64,000 bases of DNA from CAVSNH01 sp963729275 (GTDB taxonomy: Bacteria; Actinomycetota; Acidimicrobiia; Acidimicrobiales; RAAP-2): the NCBI GenBank assembly GCA_963729275.1, contig CAVSNH010000002.1, positions 22,792 to 86,791 on the forward strand, written 5' to 3'. The notes under the pieces were generated by a model, which worked only from the letters and a program-made list of their open reading frames with translations, was not told the DNA's origin and searched no databases. The translations under genes and the position numbers were made by a program. Each line of letters starts with the position of its first letter. Position 1 is the stretch's first letter. Shown piece by piece: positions 54,426 to 63,421 of this stretch.

Positions 54426-55430
54426 ATGGAGTTGGCCTCGAAGGTGCCAGGCGGCGGCGAACAGTCGGAGGGGAGCTTCCCCGTCCGCTACGCGACCATC
54501 CATGGCCACAGGATCGCATATCGGCGGGGAGGCGCCGGCCCGGTACTGCTGCTGCTCCATGGAATCGCCGGCAGCTCGCAGACCTGGATCCCGGTGATGG
54601 AACTCCTTCAGGCGGACCACACCGTGATCGCTCCCGATTTCCTGGGCCACGGTCACTCGGCCAAGCCGGCGGCCGATTACTCCCTGGGAAATTTTGCCAG
54701 CCTGATGCGTGACCTCCTTCTGGTGTTGGGCCTCGATCGCGCCACGGTGATCGGCCAGTCCTTCGGGGGTGGCGTCGCCATGCAGTTCGCATACCAGTTC
54801 CCTGATCGATGTGAACGATTGGTACTGGTGGACGCCGGAGGCCTAGGGCGCGAGGTGAACTGGATCCTCCGACTCGTCACCCTGCCGGCCACCGAATACG
54901 TGATGCCTGTCCTTTTCCCAGCTTTCGCGAGGAAATGGGGTGATCACGCGGCCAAACTCGCCGACCGAGTCGGGCTTCGCAGTGTGCCGGCGCGCGAGAT
55001 CTGGCGTTCCTACCGCTCACTGACCGACGGCGAGAGTCGCCGGGCTTTCATCCGCACCATGCGATCGGTGATCGACCCTGGCGGCCAGTCCGTGAGCGCG
55101 ATCGACCGGCTTTATCTCGCCGAGCGGATGCCTGTCCTCATCGTGTGGGGGGAGAAGGACAGGATCATCCCCATCTCTCACGCCCATGAGGCAGCCAAGG
55201 CCGCACCGAACAGCCGGTTGGAGATCATCCCCGGAGTCGGCCACTTTCCCCAGTCAGAGGACCCCGCAACCTTCGTCGAGATCCTGAGGGACTTCCTGGC
55301 CTCGTCGGAGCCCACCACCTCGACGGCGAGCGAGCACCGCGATCGCTTGCAGGGGAAGACGGGACCGGTCGATCCCCAGGCGGAGAAGGGTTCTCCGAGC
55401 CGAGCGGTGGTTCGGTCAAGGGATCGTTGA
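54426..55430 (+). CDS. Alpha/beta hydrolase
   Basis: The 334-residue hydrolase has HGIAGSSQTW (oxyanion hole), the nucleophile elbow IGQSFGGG (Ser about 112), WGEKDRIIP (acid) and GVGHFP (His). It starts 7 bases after the phasin-like gene, so the two are probably cotranscribed, which suggests action on a lipid or ester such as stored wax, triacylglycerol or polyester. The last 45 residues are polar and probably disordered. Confidence 0.9.
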   Translation: MELASKVPGGGEQSEGSFPVRYATIHGHRIAYRRGGAGPVLLLLHGIAGSSQTWIPVMELLQADHTVIAPDFLGHGHSAKPAADYSLGNFASLMRDLLLVLGLDRATVIGQSFGGGVAMQFAYQFPDRCERLVLVDAGGLGREVNWILRLVTLPATEYVMPVLFPAFARKWGDHAAKLADRVGLRSVPAREIWRSYRSLTDGESRRAFIRTMRSVIDPGGQSVSAIDRLYLAERMPVLIVWGEKDRIIPISHAHEAAKAAPNSRLEIIPGVGHFPQSEDPATFVEILRDFLASSEPTTSTASEHRDRLQGKTGPVDPQAEKGSPSRAVVRSRDR

Positions 55431-55448
55431 CGGCGAGGGCGCGGCAAC

Positions 55449-55620
55449 CGCCCGACTAGGCCCGTGCCACTCGAGCAAGTGGCAGACATATTCCACGTTG
55501 TTCCCATCTGGGTCGCGCAAGCGCAGGCTGACGGGGACGCGGCCCCTGAGGTCGTCGAGCTGGCCGTGCTGATGGAGCGGTCTTTCGGCGAGAAGAGGCG
55601 AGTTGGTTGTCAAATAAGTG
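55449..55620 (-). pseudogene. Possible scrap of a glyoxalase/VOC family gene
   Basis: A minus-strand frame contains VSLRLRDPDGNNVEYVC, close to the C-terminal VOC motif (LRDPDGNxVEL). The rest of the domain is not visible. Next to other scraps, it is likely a relic; the short match makes this tentative. Confidence 0.35.
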
Positions 55621-55824
55621 ACCGCCCTCTTCGGCTGTCCCTCCCAACAAGGCAGCGCGGGCCCTTGAAACCGAGATCTCACCGTTCACCATGCGACACC
55701 AGGCGGTCGTGCCAAGACGTTTGTCCCGCCGGTCTCAAGCAAGCCGGGCACGCGAAGCCGGCCGGAGTCGGAACCGTGCGGGCGATCGCCCGACGAGGGC
55801 GCAATTCGTGTCCCGGCAGCACAC

Positions 55825-55998
55825 GACCTTCGTCTTCGTCCGCCCGAAGTGGCCGACCGAGCCGTTCCGGGCCACTGGGAAGGCGACCTCGTCTTCGGAC
55901 GACGAATGACCTCGGTTGGCACTCTGGTCGAGCGCACCAGCCGCTATGTGATCCTCCTGCCGAAGCTCCCCAATGGGCATCGAGCGGAAGAGGCGAGG
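55825..55998 (+). pseudogene. Fragment of an IS30-family transposase
   Basis: The frame reads RPPEVADRAVPGHWEGDLVF, then GTLVERTSRYVILL and LPNGHRAEEAR, matching the start of the catalytic domain of IS30 transposases (first catalytic Asp in EGDL). Both the N-terminal DNA-binding part and the later catalytic residues are missing. Its right edge touches the truncated acetyltransferase gene. Confidence 0.85.
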
Positions 55999-56001
55999 AA
56001 A

Positions 56002-56352
56002 GTCAACAACGAATGCCACTTCCGCCTCCTTGGTTCCGGGCAGCCGTTCATACCGGCCAACGGCGACCAAGCACCCGGCATCCTCGACAACGAGTGCCAA
56101 GCGATCCACATAGTCCACGTTGGTGAGATGATCGACCTCAGCTGAAGAGAGTCGCCGATATAGGACGAAGTAGCGGTGATAGATCGACTGATCGGACAAG
56201 CGCTCGTGAAACTCTCTGAGCATTCGTCCGTCGTCGGGGCGAATGGGCCGCAGGCGAATCGCCTCTCCCTCCCGCGTCCGACCCTCGCACTCGAGCTCAG
56301 CGGGATAGCCGGCCGGTGCACCCCTACGGTGCTCGCGTTTCTGGTCGATCAT
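56002..56352 (-). pseudogene. GNAT acetyltransferase, 3' end lost at an IS30 scrap
   Basis: About 117 residues of a GNAT N-acetyltransferase are readable (IRLRPIRPDDGRMLREFHERLS, DQSIYHRYFVLYRRLSS, LVAVGRYERLPGTKEAEVAFVVD). The protein then stops matching just before the acetyl-CoA loop, where the antisense of the IS30 fragment begins. The acetyl-CoA-binding part is gone, so the product cannot be active. Confidence 0.8.
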
Positions 56353-56414
56353 CGACGGTCGAATGCGCGGCCTTTCTCTCGAGGAGAGCCATGCTCGATC
56401 GCACTGACCCTCCC

Positions 56415-56439
56415 TGGGCTTGACCCGGTCTGACGGACA
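56415..56439 (+). repeat. Left terminal inverted repeat of the IS3 element
   Basis: Begins TGGGCTTGACCCGGT and ends TGACGGACA; pairs with 57687-57711. Confidence 0.9.
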
Positions 56440-56454
56440 GCTTGTTTGTGTTGA

Positions 56455-57336
56455 TCATGCCGCCTGATGGTCGGCGTCGCAGTGGATCTCTTCCCACTCG
56501 GCAGGGCTGCGGTAGTCGAGTGAGCTGTGCAACCGACGGACGTTGTACCAACCCTCGATGTACTCGAAGACGGCGCGTCGTAGTCCCGCACGCGTCGGCC
56601 AGGCCCGGGTGTCGATGAGCTCTCGTTTGATGGTGGCGAAGAAGCTCTCGGCCACTGCGTTGTCCCAGCATTCACCGGCCAATCCGACCGAGAGCACCAT
56701 CCCGTTGGCCCGAGCCAAGTCGGCGTAGTCCTTGCTCGTGTATTGACAGCCCCTGTCCGAATGGAAAATCGCCCCTGGCTCCGGGCTTCGCTGCACGAAG
56801 GCCATCTCGAGTGCCTCGGTCACGAGGTCGGTGCGCATGTGATCGGCCAGCGCCCAGCCCACCACCCGGCGGCTGGCCAGGTCGATGACCGTGGCCAGGT
56901 AGGCCCAGCCCTCCCAGGTCATCACGTAGGTGATGTCGCCCACGTAGCGCCGGTCGAACTCGGCACCCGGGCCGAAGTGACGCTGGATGAGGTCCTTCGC
57001 CGCTTCGGCCTCGGGGTCGGCCACCGTCGTCTTGCGCCACCGCTTCCTGGCTCGACCCTCGAGGCCCGCCTGGCGCATGAGCCGGCGCACCCGGCGCTTG
57101 CCGACGTCGATCCCGTCCTTGCGGAGGGCCTTGTGCACCCGCAGGTTCCCATAGGTGCCCTTGGACTCGGCGTGGACCTCGGTGATCTTCTCGGTGAGCT
57201 CGGCGTCGGTGAGAGCCCGGGCCGAGGGGATGTCCTTCTTGCGCTCGTAGTAGGCGGCACGGGAGACCTCGAACAGCTCACAGCAGCGGCTGACACTGTG
57301 ACCTGCAACTTCCTCCGCCTCGATGTAGGGGTCCAT
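56455..57336 (-). CDS. IS3-family transposase OrfB (integrase core)
   Basis: The 293-residue catalytic part has HTH_21-like KRRVRRLMRQAGL and the rve core with DDE residues in YVGDITYV, FHSDRGCQYTS and NAVAESFFATIKREL. Its ATG lies 2 bases after the orfA stop; the same frame is also open upstream through the end of orfA, so a frameshift could yield an OrfAB fusion, as in other IS3 elements. Confidence 0.93.
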   Translation of the reverse strand: MDPYIEAEEVAGHSVSRCCELFEVSRAAYYERKKDIPSARALTDAELTEKITEVHAESKGTYGNLRVHKALRKDGIDVGKRRVRRLMRQAGLEGRARKRWRKTTVADPEAEAAKDLIQRHFGPGAEFDRRYVGDITYVMTWEGWAYLATVIDLASRRVVGWALADHMRTDLVTEALEMAFVQRSPEPGAIFHSDRGCQYTSKDYADLARANGMVLSVGLAGECWDNAVAESFFATIKRELIDTRAWPTRAGLRRAVFEYIEGWYNVRRLHSSLDYRSPAEWEEIHCDADHQAA

Positions 57337-57338
57337 CC

Positions 57339-57656
57339 TCACCGGGTCTCCTTCGCGAAGAAAGCCGTTGCTCGCCTCAAGATGCCGACGTCCTCGCGCA
57401 GCTGGCGGTTCTCCCGTCGCAGCTCCGCGAGTTCCTTCCGCTCCTCGGTCGTGAGACCGGCCCGGAGGCCGTCGTCGACATCGGCTTGTTCCACCCACTT
57501 GCGCACCGCCGACTCCGTCAAGTCGAAGTCCCGGGCTACCTGGGCGATGCTGCGATCGCCGGCACGGCAGCGATCGACGATGTCAGCCTTGAATTCCGGG
57601 GTGAACGACCTGCGAGTGCGGTGCTTCTTCCGCTGCATGGTCTCCATGATGGGCAT
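57339..57656 (-). CDS. IS3-family transposase OrfA (helix-turn-helix)
   Basis: The 105-residue protein has RRSFTPEFKADIVDRCRAGD and SIAQVARDFDLTESAVRKWV (HTH for end recognition), and a C-terminal leucine-rich helix (ELRRENRQLREDVGILRRAT). Intact; the first gene of the insertion element. Confidence 0.93.
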   Translation of the reverse strand: MPIMETMQRKKHRTRRSFTPEFKADIVDRCRAGDRSIAQVARDFDLTESAVRKWVEQADVDDGLRAGLTTEERKELAELRRENRQLREDVGILRRATAFFAKETR

Positions 57657-57686
57657 CCTTTCCGGCGCTTCGCACCTGATGGTGGA

Positions 57687-57711
57687 TGTCCGTCAAACCG
57701 GGAGAAGCCCA
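57687..57711 (-). repeat. Right terminal inverted repeat of the IS3 element
   Basis: Reverse complement begins TGGGCTTCTCCCGGT and ends TGACGGACA, 22 of 25 bases as in the left end. Confidence 0.9.
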
Positions 57712-57885
57712 CCCGGAAATCTAATCTTCGGGGCGGACCATACTCTCAAAAGGGCATTCACGCACCATCCGCCTACCTCCAAGAAGTGTCCCCTCGACTC
57801 AGAGCGCACGCATCGCCGGTGGCAATCTTCGCCCACCGCACCCGGCGTCGCTCTAGCAGTCCGACAACTCGCTGTCCTCGGCTGG

Positions 57886-58323
57886 CTAACGGCGCTGGAC
57901 GGAAGACTTCTGGAGGGCTCGGCGCAGAACTGCTACCTGGGTATCAGTAAGGCTCTCGGCAAATCGGTGCAGGGCGGCGTCGGGATCTCGGTCGGCCGAG
58001 AGGGCATCCTGCATCAGCACTGCTGTGTGCGCACCAGAGCTTCCCATCGCAGCGTAGTGCTTCGCGCGCTTGATCAATCGACATCGAAGTACGCCCTTCA
58101 GAACGAGCCGATCGAGGATCGTGGCCACTGTCGTGTACGCGTATTCGGGAAGGGCATCTGCAACGGTGCGAACCGTTACGTCAGTATCGGAGGACTGCCA
58201 GACGCAGTCCATGACTCGCCGCTCGAGATTGCTCATTCTTGCGACGCCACACTTGCATTCCGCACAGGTGCATGGGTCGCACGAGCAAAGCGGATTCCTG
58301 CATGCAGAAGCCGAACGGCTCAC
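57886..58323 (-). CDS. BlaI/MecI/CopY family repressor with Cys-rich N-terminus
   Basis: The 145-residue protein has the winged-helix domain MSNLERRVMDCVWQSSDTDV and RTVADALPEYAYTTVATILDRLVLKGVLR. Before it is an extra segment with seven Cys in 18 residues (C8, C13, C15, C18, C20, C23, C25), which looks like a metal-binding site, in contrast to the C-terminal cysteines of CopY. It likely represses the upstream membrane genes and itself through the palindrome at 60088. The start is a GTG with a poor site. Metal identity (copper or zinc) is a guess. Confidence 0.85.
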   Translation of the reverse strand: MSRSASACRNPLCSCDPCTCAECKCGVARMSNLERRVMDCVWQSSDTDVTVRTVADALPEYAYTTVATILDRLVLKGVLRCRLIKRAKHYAAMGSSGAHTAVLMQDALSADRDPDAALHRFAESLTDTQVAVLRRALQKSSVQRR

Positions 58324-58370
58324 TAGGTAGACCTCGATTTCGCTGTCAGCAACTTACGGCCTTCATCCGA

Positions 58371-59057
58371 TCAGAGCATCAGGATGAGCATGAAGCCCAT
58401 CCCCACGCACATGACCACGTGGCTCAGGTCCTCGAGTCGGGGCGATGCAAGAGCGGCGGCGAATCCCGTTAATGGTTCCGGTGCATTCTCTCGTTCCACT
58501 GCAATTATCGGCTCGGAGCCACCGACTGTGGCGTAAACCCGGGTACACGGACGACGAACGTGGGTGCCGTGGTGCGATGCTCCCTTGTTGGGCGATGCCA
58601 ATGTGAAGATGGCCGACCCGAAGAAGGCGAATGCCAGTAGCAGACCAATTCCGGGATCGAGGATCCCGTGGGACGACGAGGACATCGCCATGGCCCCCGA
58701 TGGGGACGGAGCGCCCATCGGATACTCGAACATCAGCAGCATGGCGAAGCTCATCAACGCGTGAATGGCCTCGTGGGGAATGTGGAACCCATAGCGCTGG
58801 AGGGAGAGCGAGCTCCGAACGATGAACCACACCATGAGGACGAAGAAGACCAACTCCCAGAACGCGCTGGGCCAGAATGCCCAACGGACCACGAACATGC
58901 CGGCCATCGCCACACCCATGAATAGGTGGGCGACATCGATATCCCGACCGGCTGGATCATTGTTCTGCACCGACAAGACCAACAAACTCACGGCGTAGGC
59001 GGCGACAGCCAACATGGCGAGGGCGAACAGGTAGTACAGCCAGGAAGGAGTCCCCAT
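58371..59057 (-). CDS. DUF5134 family membrane protein
   Basis: The 228-residue protein has about five to six hydrophobic helices, with His- and Met-rich stretches (HLFMGVAMAGMFV; HEAIHALMSFAMLLMFEYPMGAP; AMAMSSSSHGIL; DLSHVVMCVGMGFMLILML). Such His/Met patterns suggest copper handling, in line with the Cys-rich regulator downstream. It begins 4 bases after the preceding gene and is 47 bases before the regulator, so all three form one operon. Confidence 0.75.
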   Translation of the reverse strand: MGTPSWLYYLFALAMLAVAAYAVSLLVLSVQNNDPAGRDIDVAHLFMGVAMAGMFVVRWAFWPSAFWELVFFVLMVWFIVRSSLSLQRYGFHIPHEAIHALMSFAMLLMFEYPMGAPSPSGAMAMSSSSHGILDPGIGLLLAFAFFGSAIFTLASPNKGASHHGTHVRRPCTRVYATVGGSEPIIAVERENAPEPLTGFAAALASPRLEDLSHVVMCVGMGFMLILML

Positions 59058-59061
59058 GGTG

Positions 59062-60063
59062 TCAGGCCACCTTTCGCTCGAGGAGGGGGCTGCGCTTCAT
59101 CGGCGATGCGGCAGCCGTCGTCAATGGCCAATAGATCAGGGCCAACAGGATGACCAATGGTCCTGAGTTGGGATCGGTCGCACCGCCGGCCAGGATGCCG
59201 CCGAAGTTCTGAACGGCTACCCAGATCACAGCGAACACGACGGCAGCGGTAACGATCATGACCTGGGTGAACGTCGGGGAGGCGTAGACGCTGATGGCGG
59301 CGAGGAGGCACATGGCTGCCAGGAGCAGGGCTGCAGCTGTCCCGTGGTGGAGGAAAAACGACGCCGAGACTCGGTCAATGTGGCCGAGCCAGCCTGGCTG
59401 GCCGCTGTTGAGCCCGGCCACCAGGTCGTGCAGGGCTTGTGGCTGGCGACCGGAGCCGACCACGGACAGGACGGCGAGGACACCCCAGACACCCACCCAG
59501 ATCATTTTCGCTGCGCGGACGCCAACGGATCGCGCAGCCACGAATGGACGGTCGGAGCCTTCGCTCGGCCACAACAGCACGGCGAGGACGGCATAGAAGA
59601 GAACACCGCCAGGACCGCCACCAAAGGGTGTCGCCGTTCCCTGGAAGATGCCGCCGGCACCCTCGCCAAACCACCACACGCCAAGGGCCCAGACGATCGA
59701 GAGAGCAAGCGCTGGCCGGAGGGTCCGTTTGAAGGCGATCCCGAATCCGATGAGGAACTGGATGAGGGCGAACAGCGTGTTCGTCAGGATCGGCTGGTGA
59801 TAGACGATCGAAGCGTTCCAGGTAATGGTGTGCGAAACGACGCTTGGGTTGCCGGCGGCGAGGTTGTGCAACATGCCGCTGAACCCACTCGACCCTTTGG
59901 TGAACATGAAGGGTTGGATCTGCAGCACGGCGTCCATCAACCAGACGGTGGCCAGGAGCAGCTGGAAGGTCCGCTGGAGGTCCCGTGGCTGCGGGCGTGC
60001 AACAGGACCCTCGTCGATCTCGATCGCCAGAGAACCAGCGTCAGTCAGGATTGTGCTCGACAC
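59062..60063 (-). CDS. Polytopic membrane protein of a BlaI/CopY-linked operon
   Basis: The 333-residue protein has seven or more hydrophobic helices. Notable motifs are RTFQLLLATVWLMDAVLQIQPFMF, WNASIVYHQPILTNTLFALIQFLIGFGIAF and GVWWFGEGAGGIFQG. I do not recognise a characterised family. GGAGG lies about 6 bases before the GTG at 60063, which selects this start over a longer frame. First gene of the operon; a perfect 12-base-arm palindrome lies 24 bp upstream. Confidence 0.7.
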   Translation of the reverse strand: MSSTILTDAGSLAIEIDEGPVARPQPRDLQRTFQLLLATVWLMDAVLQIQPFMFTKGSSGFSGMLHNLAAGNPSVVSHTITWNASIVYHQPILTNTLFALIQFLIGFGIAFKRTLRPALALSIVWALGVWWFGEGAGGIFQGTATPFGGGPGGVLFYAVLAVLLWPSEGSDRPFVAARSVGVRAAKMIWVGVWGVLAVLSVVGSGRQPQALHDLVAGLNSGQPGWLGHIDRVSASFFLHHGTAAALLLAAMCLLAAISVYASPTFTQVMIVTAAVVFAVIWVAVQNFGGILAGGATDPNSGPLVILLALIYWPLTTAAASPMKRSPLLERKVA

Positions 60064-60087
60064 CTTCGCCTCCCGTAGCGGACATCC

Positions 60088-60116
60088 ACTACCTACTACG
60101 TGCGGTAGTAGGTAGT
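60088..60116. promoter_or_regulatory. Perfect palindrome, probable BlaI/CopY-type operator
   Basis: ACTACCTACTAC and GTAGTAGGTAGT, 12-base arms around a 5-base centre, lie in the promoter region of the membrane-protein operon. The inner TACTAC...GTAGTA fits known BlaI/MecI operators (TACTACA-TGTAGTA type). The likely ligand is the repressor encoded as the third gene of the operon, giving autoregulation. Confidence 0.85.
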
Positions 60117-60593
60117 CTGACACACTCTGAAAAGTCCCACAATCTGCGGCCGGAACTCTCGCCCGCGCCACGACAAAGCCGATCGCTCCGGCGTGCAGGG
60201 TGCCACCTCACGATCAACCCAAACCCTGCAGATACTCGAGTATGAAGCTCCGCCGCCCGTATTCCAGCAGCCACCTACGGATCCATCGAGTTTCGTCCCA
60301 CCCGCTAGCCCCGGATCGGTCTGCGGCGACATCCGATGATATGGGACCAGCCAGGTCCACCAGCGGTTCCGTCGCAACCGATGTTCACAACTGCGCCCGC
60401 CTGCTGACCAGGCAGATCCGTCGAACGGCTTTTGCTCTGATCCCCGCTGAGGCGTCGGTCGGACTCCCCCCTACCGAATCCTCGGAGACGCTTCCGGCGG
60501 CGGTTGGAGCTCGCGTGAATGGGACGTTATGCATTTGCTGCTCGGCACCAAGTGGTCTGATGATCGAATACCGACCATCAGCTCGATTGTTCG
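60117..60593. other. Gene-free stretch
   Basis: About 475 bases upstream of the membrane operon and downstream of the sulfatase. A forward frame of 158 codons exists at 60200-60676 but overlaps the sulfatase end and shows no family. I see nothing else. Confidence 0.45.
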
Positions 60594-62949
60594 TTACTCG
60601 CGCGACATCATCGCAACAGCCTCACGCTCGAGGTCAACGTAGGGATCGCCGCTCACGTCGATGGCCACCCGATTGATTGTCCCGCCGGTAAAAGCATGCG
60701 GATGAGGTCCCGGATAATCATCGGTCACGGGTTCACCACTGTCGCGTCCGACGCAGAGTCCTTCCCCACCGATCGCAAACTTCCCAGGCTGGGTTCTGAT
60801 CCGACCTTCTCCTACCTTGGATTCGCCATGAAAGAGCGAGAGCGTCCCGGTAGCGACGCCGGGTGGATCCTCACCGTCCTTGTCGAAGGCGGCGGACAAA
60901 ATGAGGTTCTCGCCGGTGGGCAGGTCGGTGGTGGACACGATGGTTTGCACATCCATCCCGACGAAGTTATAGGCGTAGTGAAGTCGGCTGTCCTTGACGT
61001 AGAGCGCGTGCCCTCCGAAGCGAGCACCGTGGGCGAAGAGCACACCGCTTGCCCCGGGACCGGGAATGTCTACGAGAGCGCCGATGGCAAATGAACGATT
61101 GCGGACGTTGACAGCCTGAGATTCGGGCACCTCGGCACCGTCGGGGTAGTAGACATATCGATTCCGGGCGGGGCTGAGGACCGGACGTGGGGTGAGGAGG
61201 ATCTCGAGGGGAGAGCGGTCGTCAAGTGGGAACGCCCCGTTTGCTCCGGCTTCGGCGTGCCATAAGTTGATCAACTCCTGAAGCCGCTCTGGTTCCTGCT
61301 CTGCGAGATTGTGGACCTCGGAGCGATCGACATCTGTGTGGTACAGCTCCCAGGTGTCGGCACCGAAGTTGCCCCATCCTGCGATAGTGGGATGGGTGGT
61401 GACCGCTTTCCATCCGTCGTGCCAGATGCTTCGCGAACCGAGCATGGCGTAGAACTGAGTCCTACGCGAGGTCGGAGCGTCTGGCGCGTCAAAGCTGTAA
61501 CGCATGCTTACGCCATCAAAAGGGCTCTGGACGTGACCCTTGATGGCCTCGGGCGCGTCTTCCCCGAGGGCGTCTAGCAAGGTGGGGACGAGGTCGATGG
61601 CGTGGTGGTACTGCGTTCTGATCTCGCCTCGTGCCTTCGTCCCTTTCGGCCACGAAATGATGCAGGCATCGCTCGTACCGCCGTTGTACTCGTAGCGTTT
61701 CCACAGTTTGAACGGGGTGTTGAAGGCCATAGCCCAGCCCGTCGGATAGTGGTTGTAAGTCTTTGGGCTGCCGAGGTCGTCGATGGCCGCGAGGTTCGAA
61801 GCAATATCGTCCGGGATGCCGTTGAAGAACTTGCACTCGTTCACCGAGCCATCGGGACCGCCTTCACCACTGGCCCCGTTGTCCGAGACCACCACGACAA
61901 CCGTGTTCTCGCGCTGGCCGGTCTCCTCCAGGTAGCCGAGGAGACGGCCGATCTGGTTGTCGGCATGGGCCAGAAATCCGGCGAAGACTTCGGCCATCCG
62001 ACAGAACAGTCGCTTCTCGTCATCTGACAGCGAGTCCCATGGCCGCACGACATCAAGGGCCGGGAAGGGCTTGTTGTCTGGACCACTCCGGGTCTCGGGA
62101 GTGCCGATCGGGTTGAGCGGTGAAAGATCGGTATTGGGGGGCAGGATGCCCAGCTCCTTCTGGCGGGCCAGTGTCTGCTCTGCGGAGGGCCTCGTACCCC
62201 ATGTCGAAATGCCCCTTGAACTTTTCGATCCACTCGACAGGCGCGTGATGAGGGGCGTGACAGGCCCCCGGTGCGTAGTACAGAAAGAAGGGCTTGTCGG
62301 GAGCAAGCACCTTGGCGTCTTTGATGAACTCGAGTGCCTTGTCGGTGATGTCCACGGAGAAGTGGTATCCCTCTTCGGGGGATTTGGGCTGGTCGACCAT
62401 GTGGTTGTCGTAAACAAGATCCGGATACCACTGATTCGTCTCGGCCCCCAGGAAACCGTAGAAGCGTTCAAAACCCCGACCTGTCGGCCAGTTGCGCCGT
62501 GTCGAGGCCAAGTTCATCTCGGCCTCCGGGCACAGATGCCACTTACCCACCATGTAGGTGTTCCAGCCTCGCTCGCCAAGGATCTCGGCGATGGTGCCGT
62601 TCTCGGGGGGGATGACCCCGCTCGCATTGGGAAACCCGGTGGCGGCTTCGGTGATACAGGCCATGGAATTGCGGGTGTGGTTGCGGCCGGTGAGAAGGCA
62701 CGAACGGGTCGGCGAGCATAAGGCAGTCGTATGCCATTGGGTGTAGCGGAGGCCTTCGGCGGCGATGCGATCGATATTGGGAGTCTCGATTGGGCCGCCG
62801 TAGCAGCTCATGGCCGAGAATCCGACGTCGTCAAGCACGACATAGACGACATTTGGCGCTCCCTCGGGAGCCCGAGGCGCGTCGAACGGACCCCAGTCCG
62901 GCACCGAATCCCGGATATCGAGGTTGATCACGCCCTGGAACTTGGTCAT
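60594..62949 (-). pseudogene. Arylsulfatase with one frameshift
   Basis: Two frames together give a typical 780-residue type I sulfatase. The N-terminal frame (62949 to about 62182) has YVVLDDVGFSAMSCYGGPIETPNID and the formylglycine site ALCSPTRSCLLTGRN (Cys about 78); the C-terminal frame picks up EQTLARQKELGILPPNTDLS and has VVVVSDNGASGEGG and a final beta domain. At about 62179-62183 one base seems to have been gained, cutting the first frame soon after GYEALR. Sulfatases of this size release sulfate from organic esters. AAGGAG precedes the ATG. It is a recent pseudogene or carries a sequence error. Confidence 0.85.
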
Positions 62950-63287
62950 CTCATACTCCTTCTCATCGTCTCGCTCAGTCTTACATCGGCGTTCGAGGCC
63001 CGCCTACCCGAGAGGAGGATCAAGCGTGCTTCTATCCGAAGGCGCACTGGGTAGGTATCCCATGACGCTCAGCCAAACCTCCTACAGGGTGTGTCCCCGA
63101 ACGCCGGATCTGCGGTGGTTATCACCTGCCTATCCAACGGCACGAATGGCGCTGAAGGGTGTCACCAAGAGATCTGCCCACTGACCAGCCCGATCCACCG
63201 AACGGCGTTTACGGCAGGACCCTGGCAAGGGTCGATCAGAAGCTCGACATGCTCGTGCGTCTCATCGACCTCATGGGCCGTCAGCTC

Positions 63288-63413
63288 TGTTCTTCATCGA
63301 TCTTCACACCCGAGCGAGACACCTGGTGTCAGTTCATGCGCAACCAGGCCGCTTCGATCATCGCCTGCGACCTCTTCACGGTCGAGTCGATCAGGCTGAA
63401 GACGCTCCATGTG
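63288..63413 (+). pseudogene. Scrap of an integrase-type transposase
   Basis: The frame reads FTPERDTWCQFMRNQAASIIACDLFTVESIRLKTLHV, which matches the start of the rve catalytic domain in actinobacterial integrase-core proteins (W-x-FLRAQAAGI-ACDFFTVDT pattern, first catalytic Asp in CDLFTV). Nothing else of the transposase remains. Its end abuts the Ig-like gene fragment. Confidence 0.75.
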
Positions 63414-63421
63414 CCCCTCCG

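Larger units (their letters stand above)
56415..57711. mobile_element. Complete IS3-family insertion sequence
   Basis: The 1297-bp element has 25-bp terminal inverted repeats (56415-56439 and 57687-57711; 22 of 25 match), flanked by a 3-bp direct repeat CCC (56412-56414 and 57712-57714) as expected for target duplication. It carries orfA and orfB on the minus strand. Both frames and the DDE residues are intact, so it may be able to move. Confidence 0.92.

Noticed and set aside
60341..60358. TGGGACCAGCCAGGTCCA palindrome considered as another DosR-like box
   Set aside because: Only the GGGACC half fits; spacing and second half differ, and no gene start is placed suitably.
60200..60676. 158-codon forward frame between membrane operon and sulfatase
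   Set aside because: No ribosome site or motif, and it overlaps the well-supported sulfatase end.
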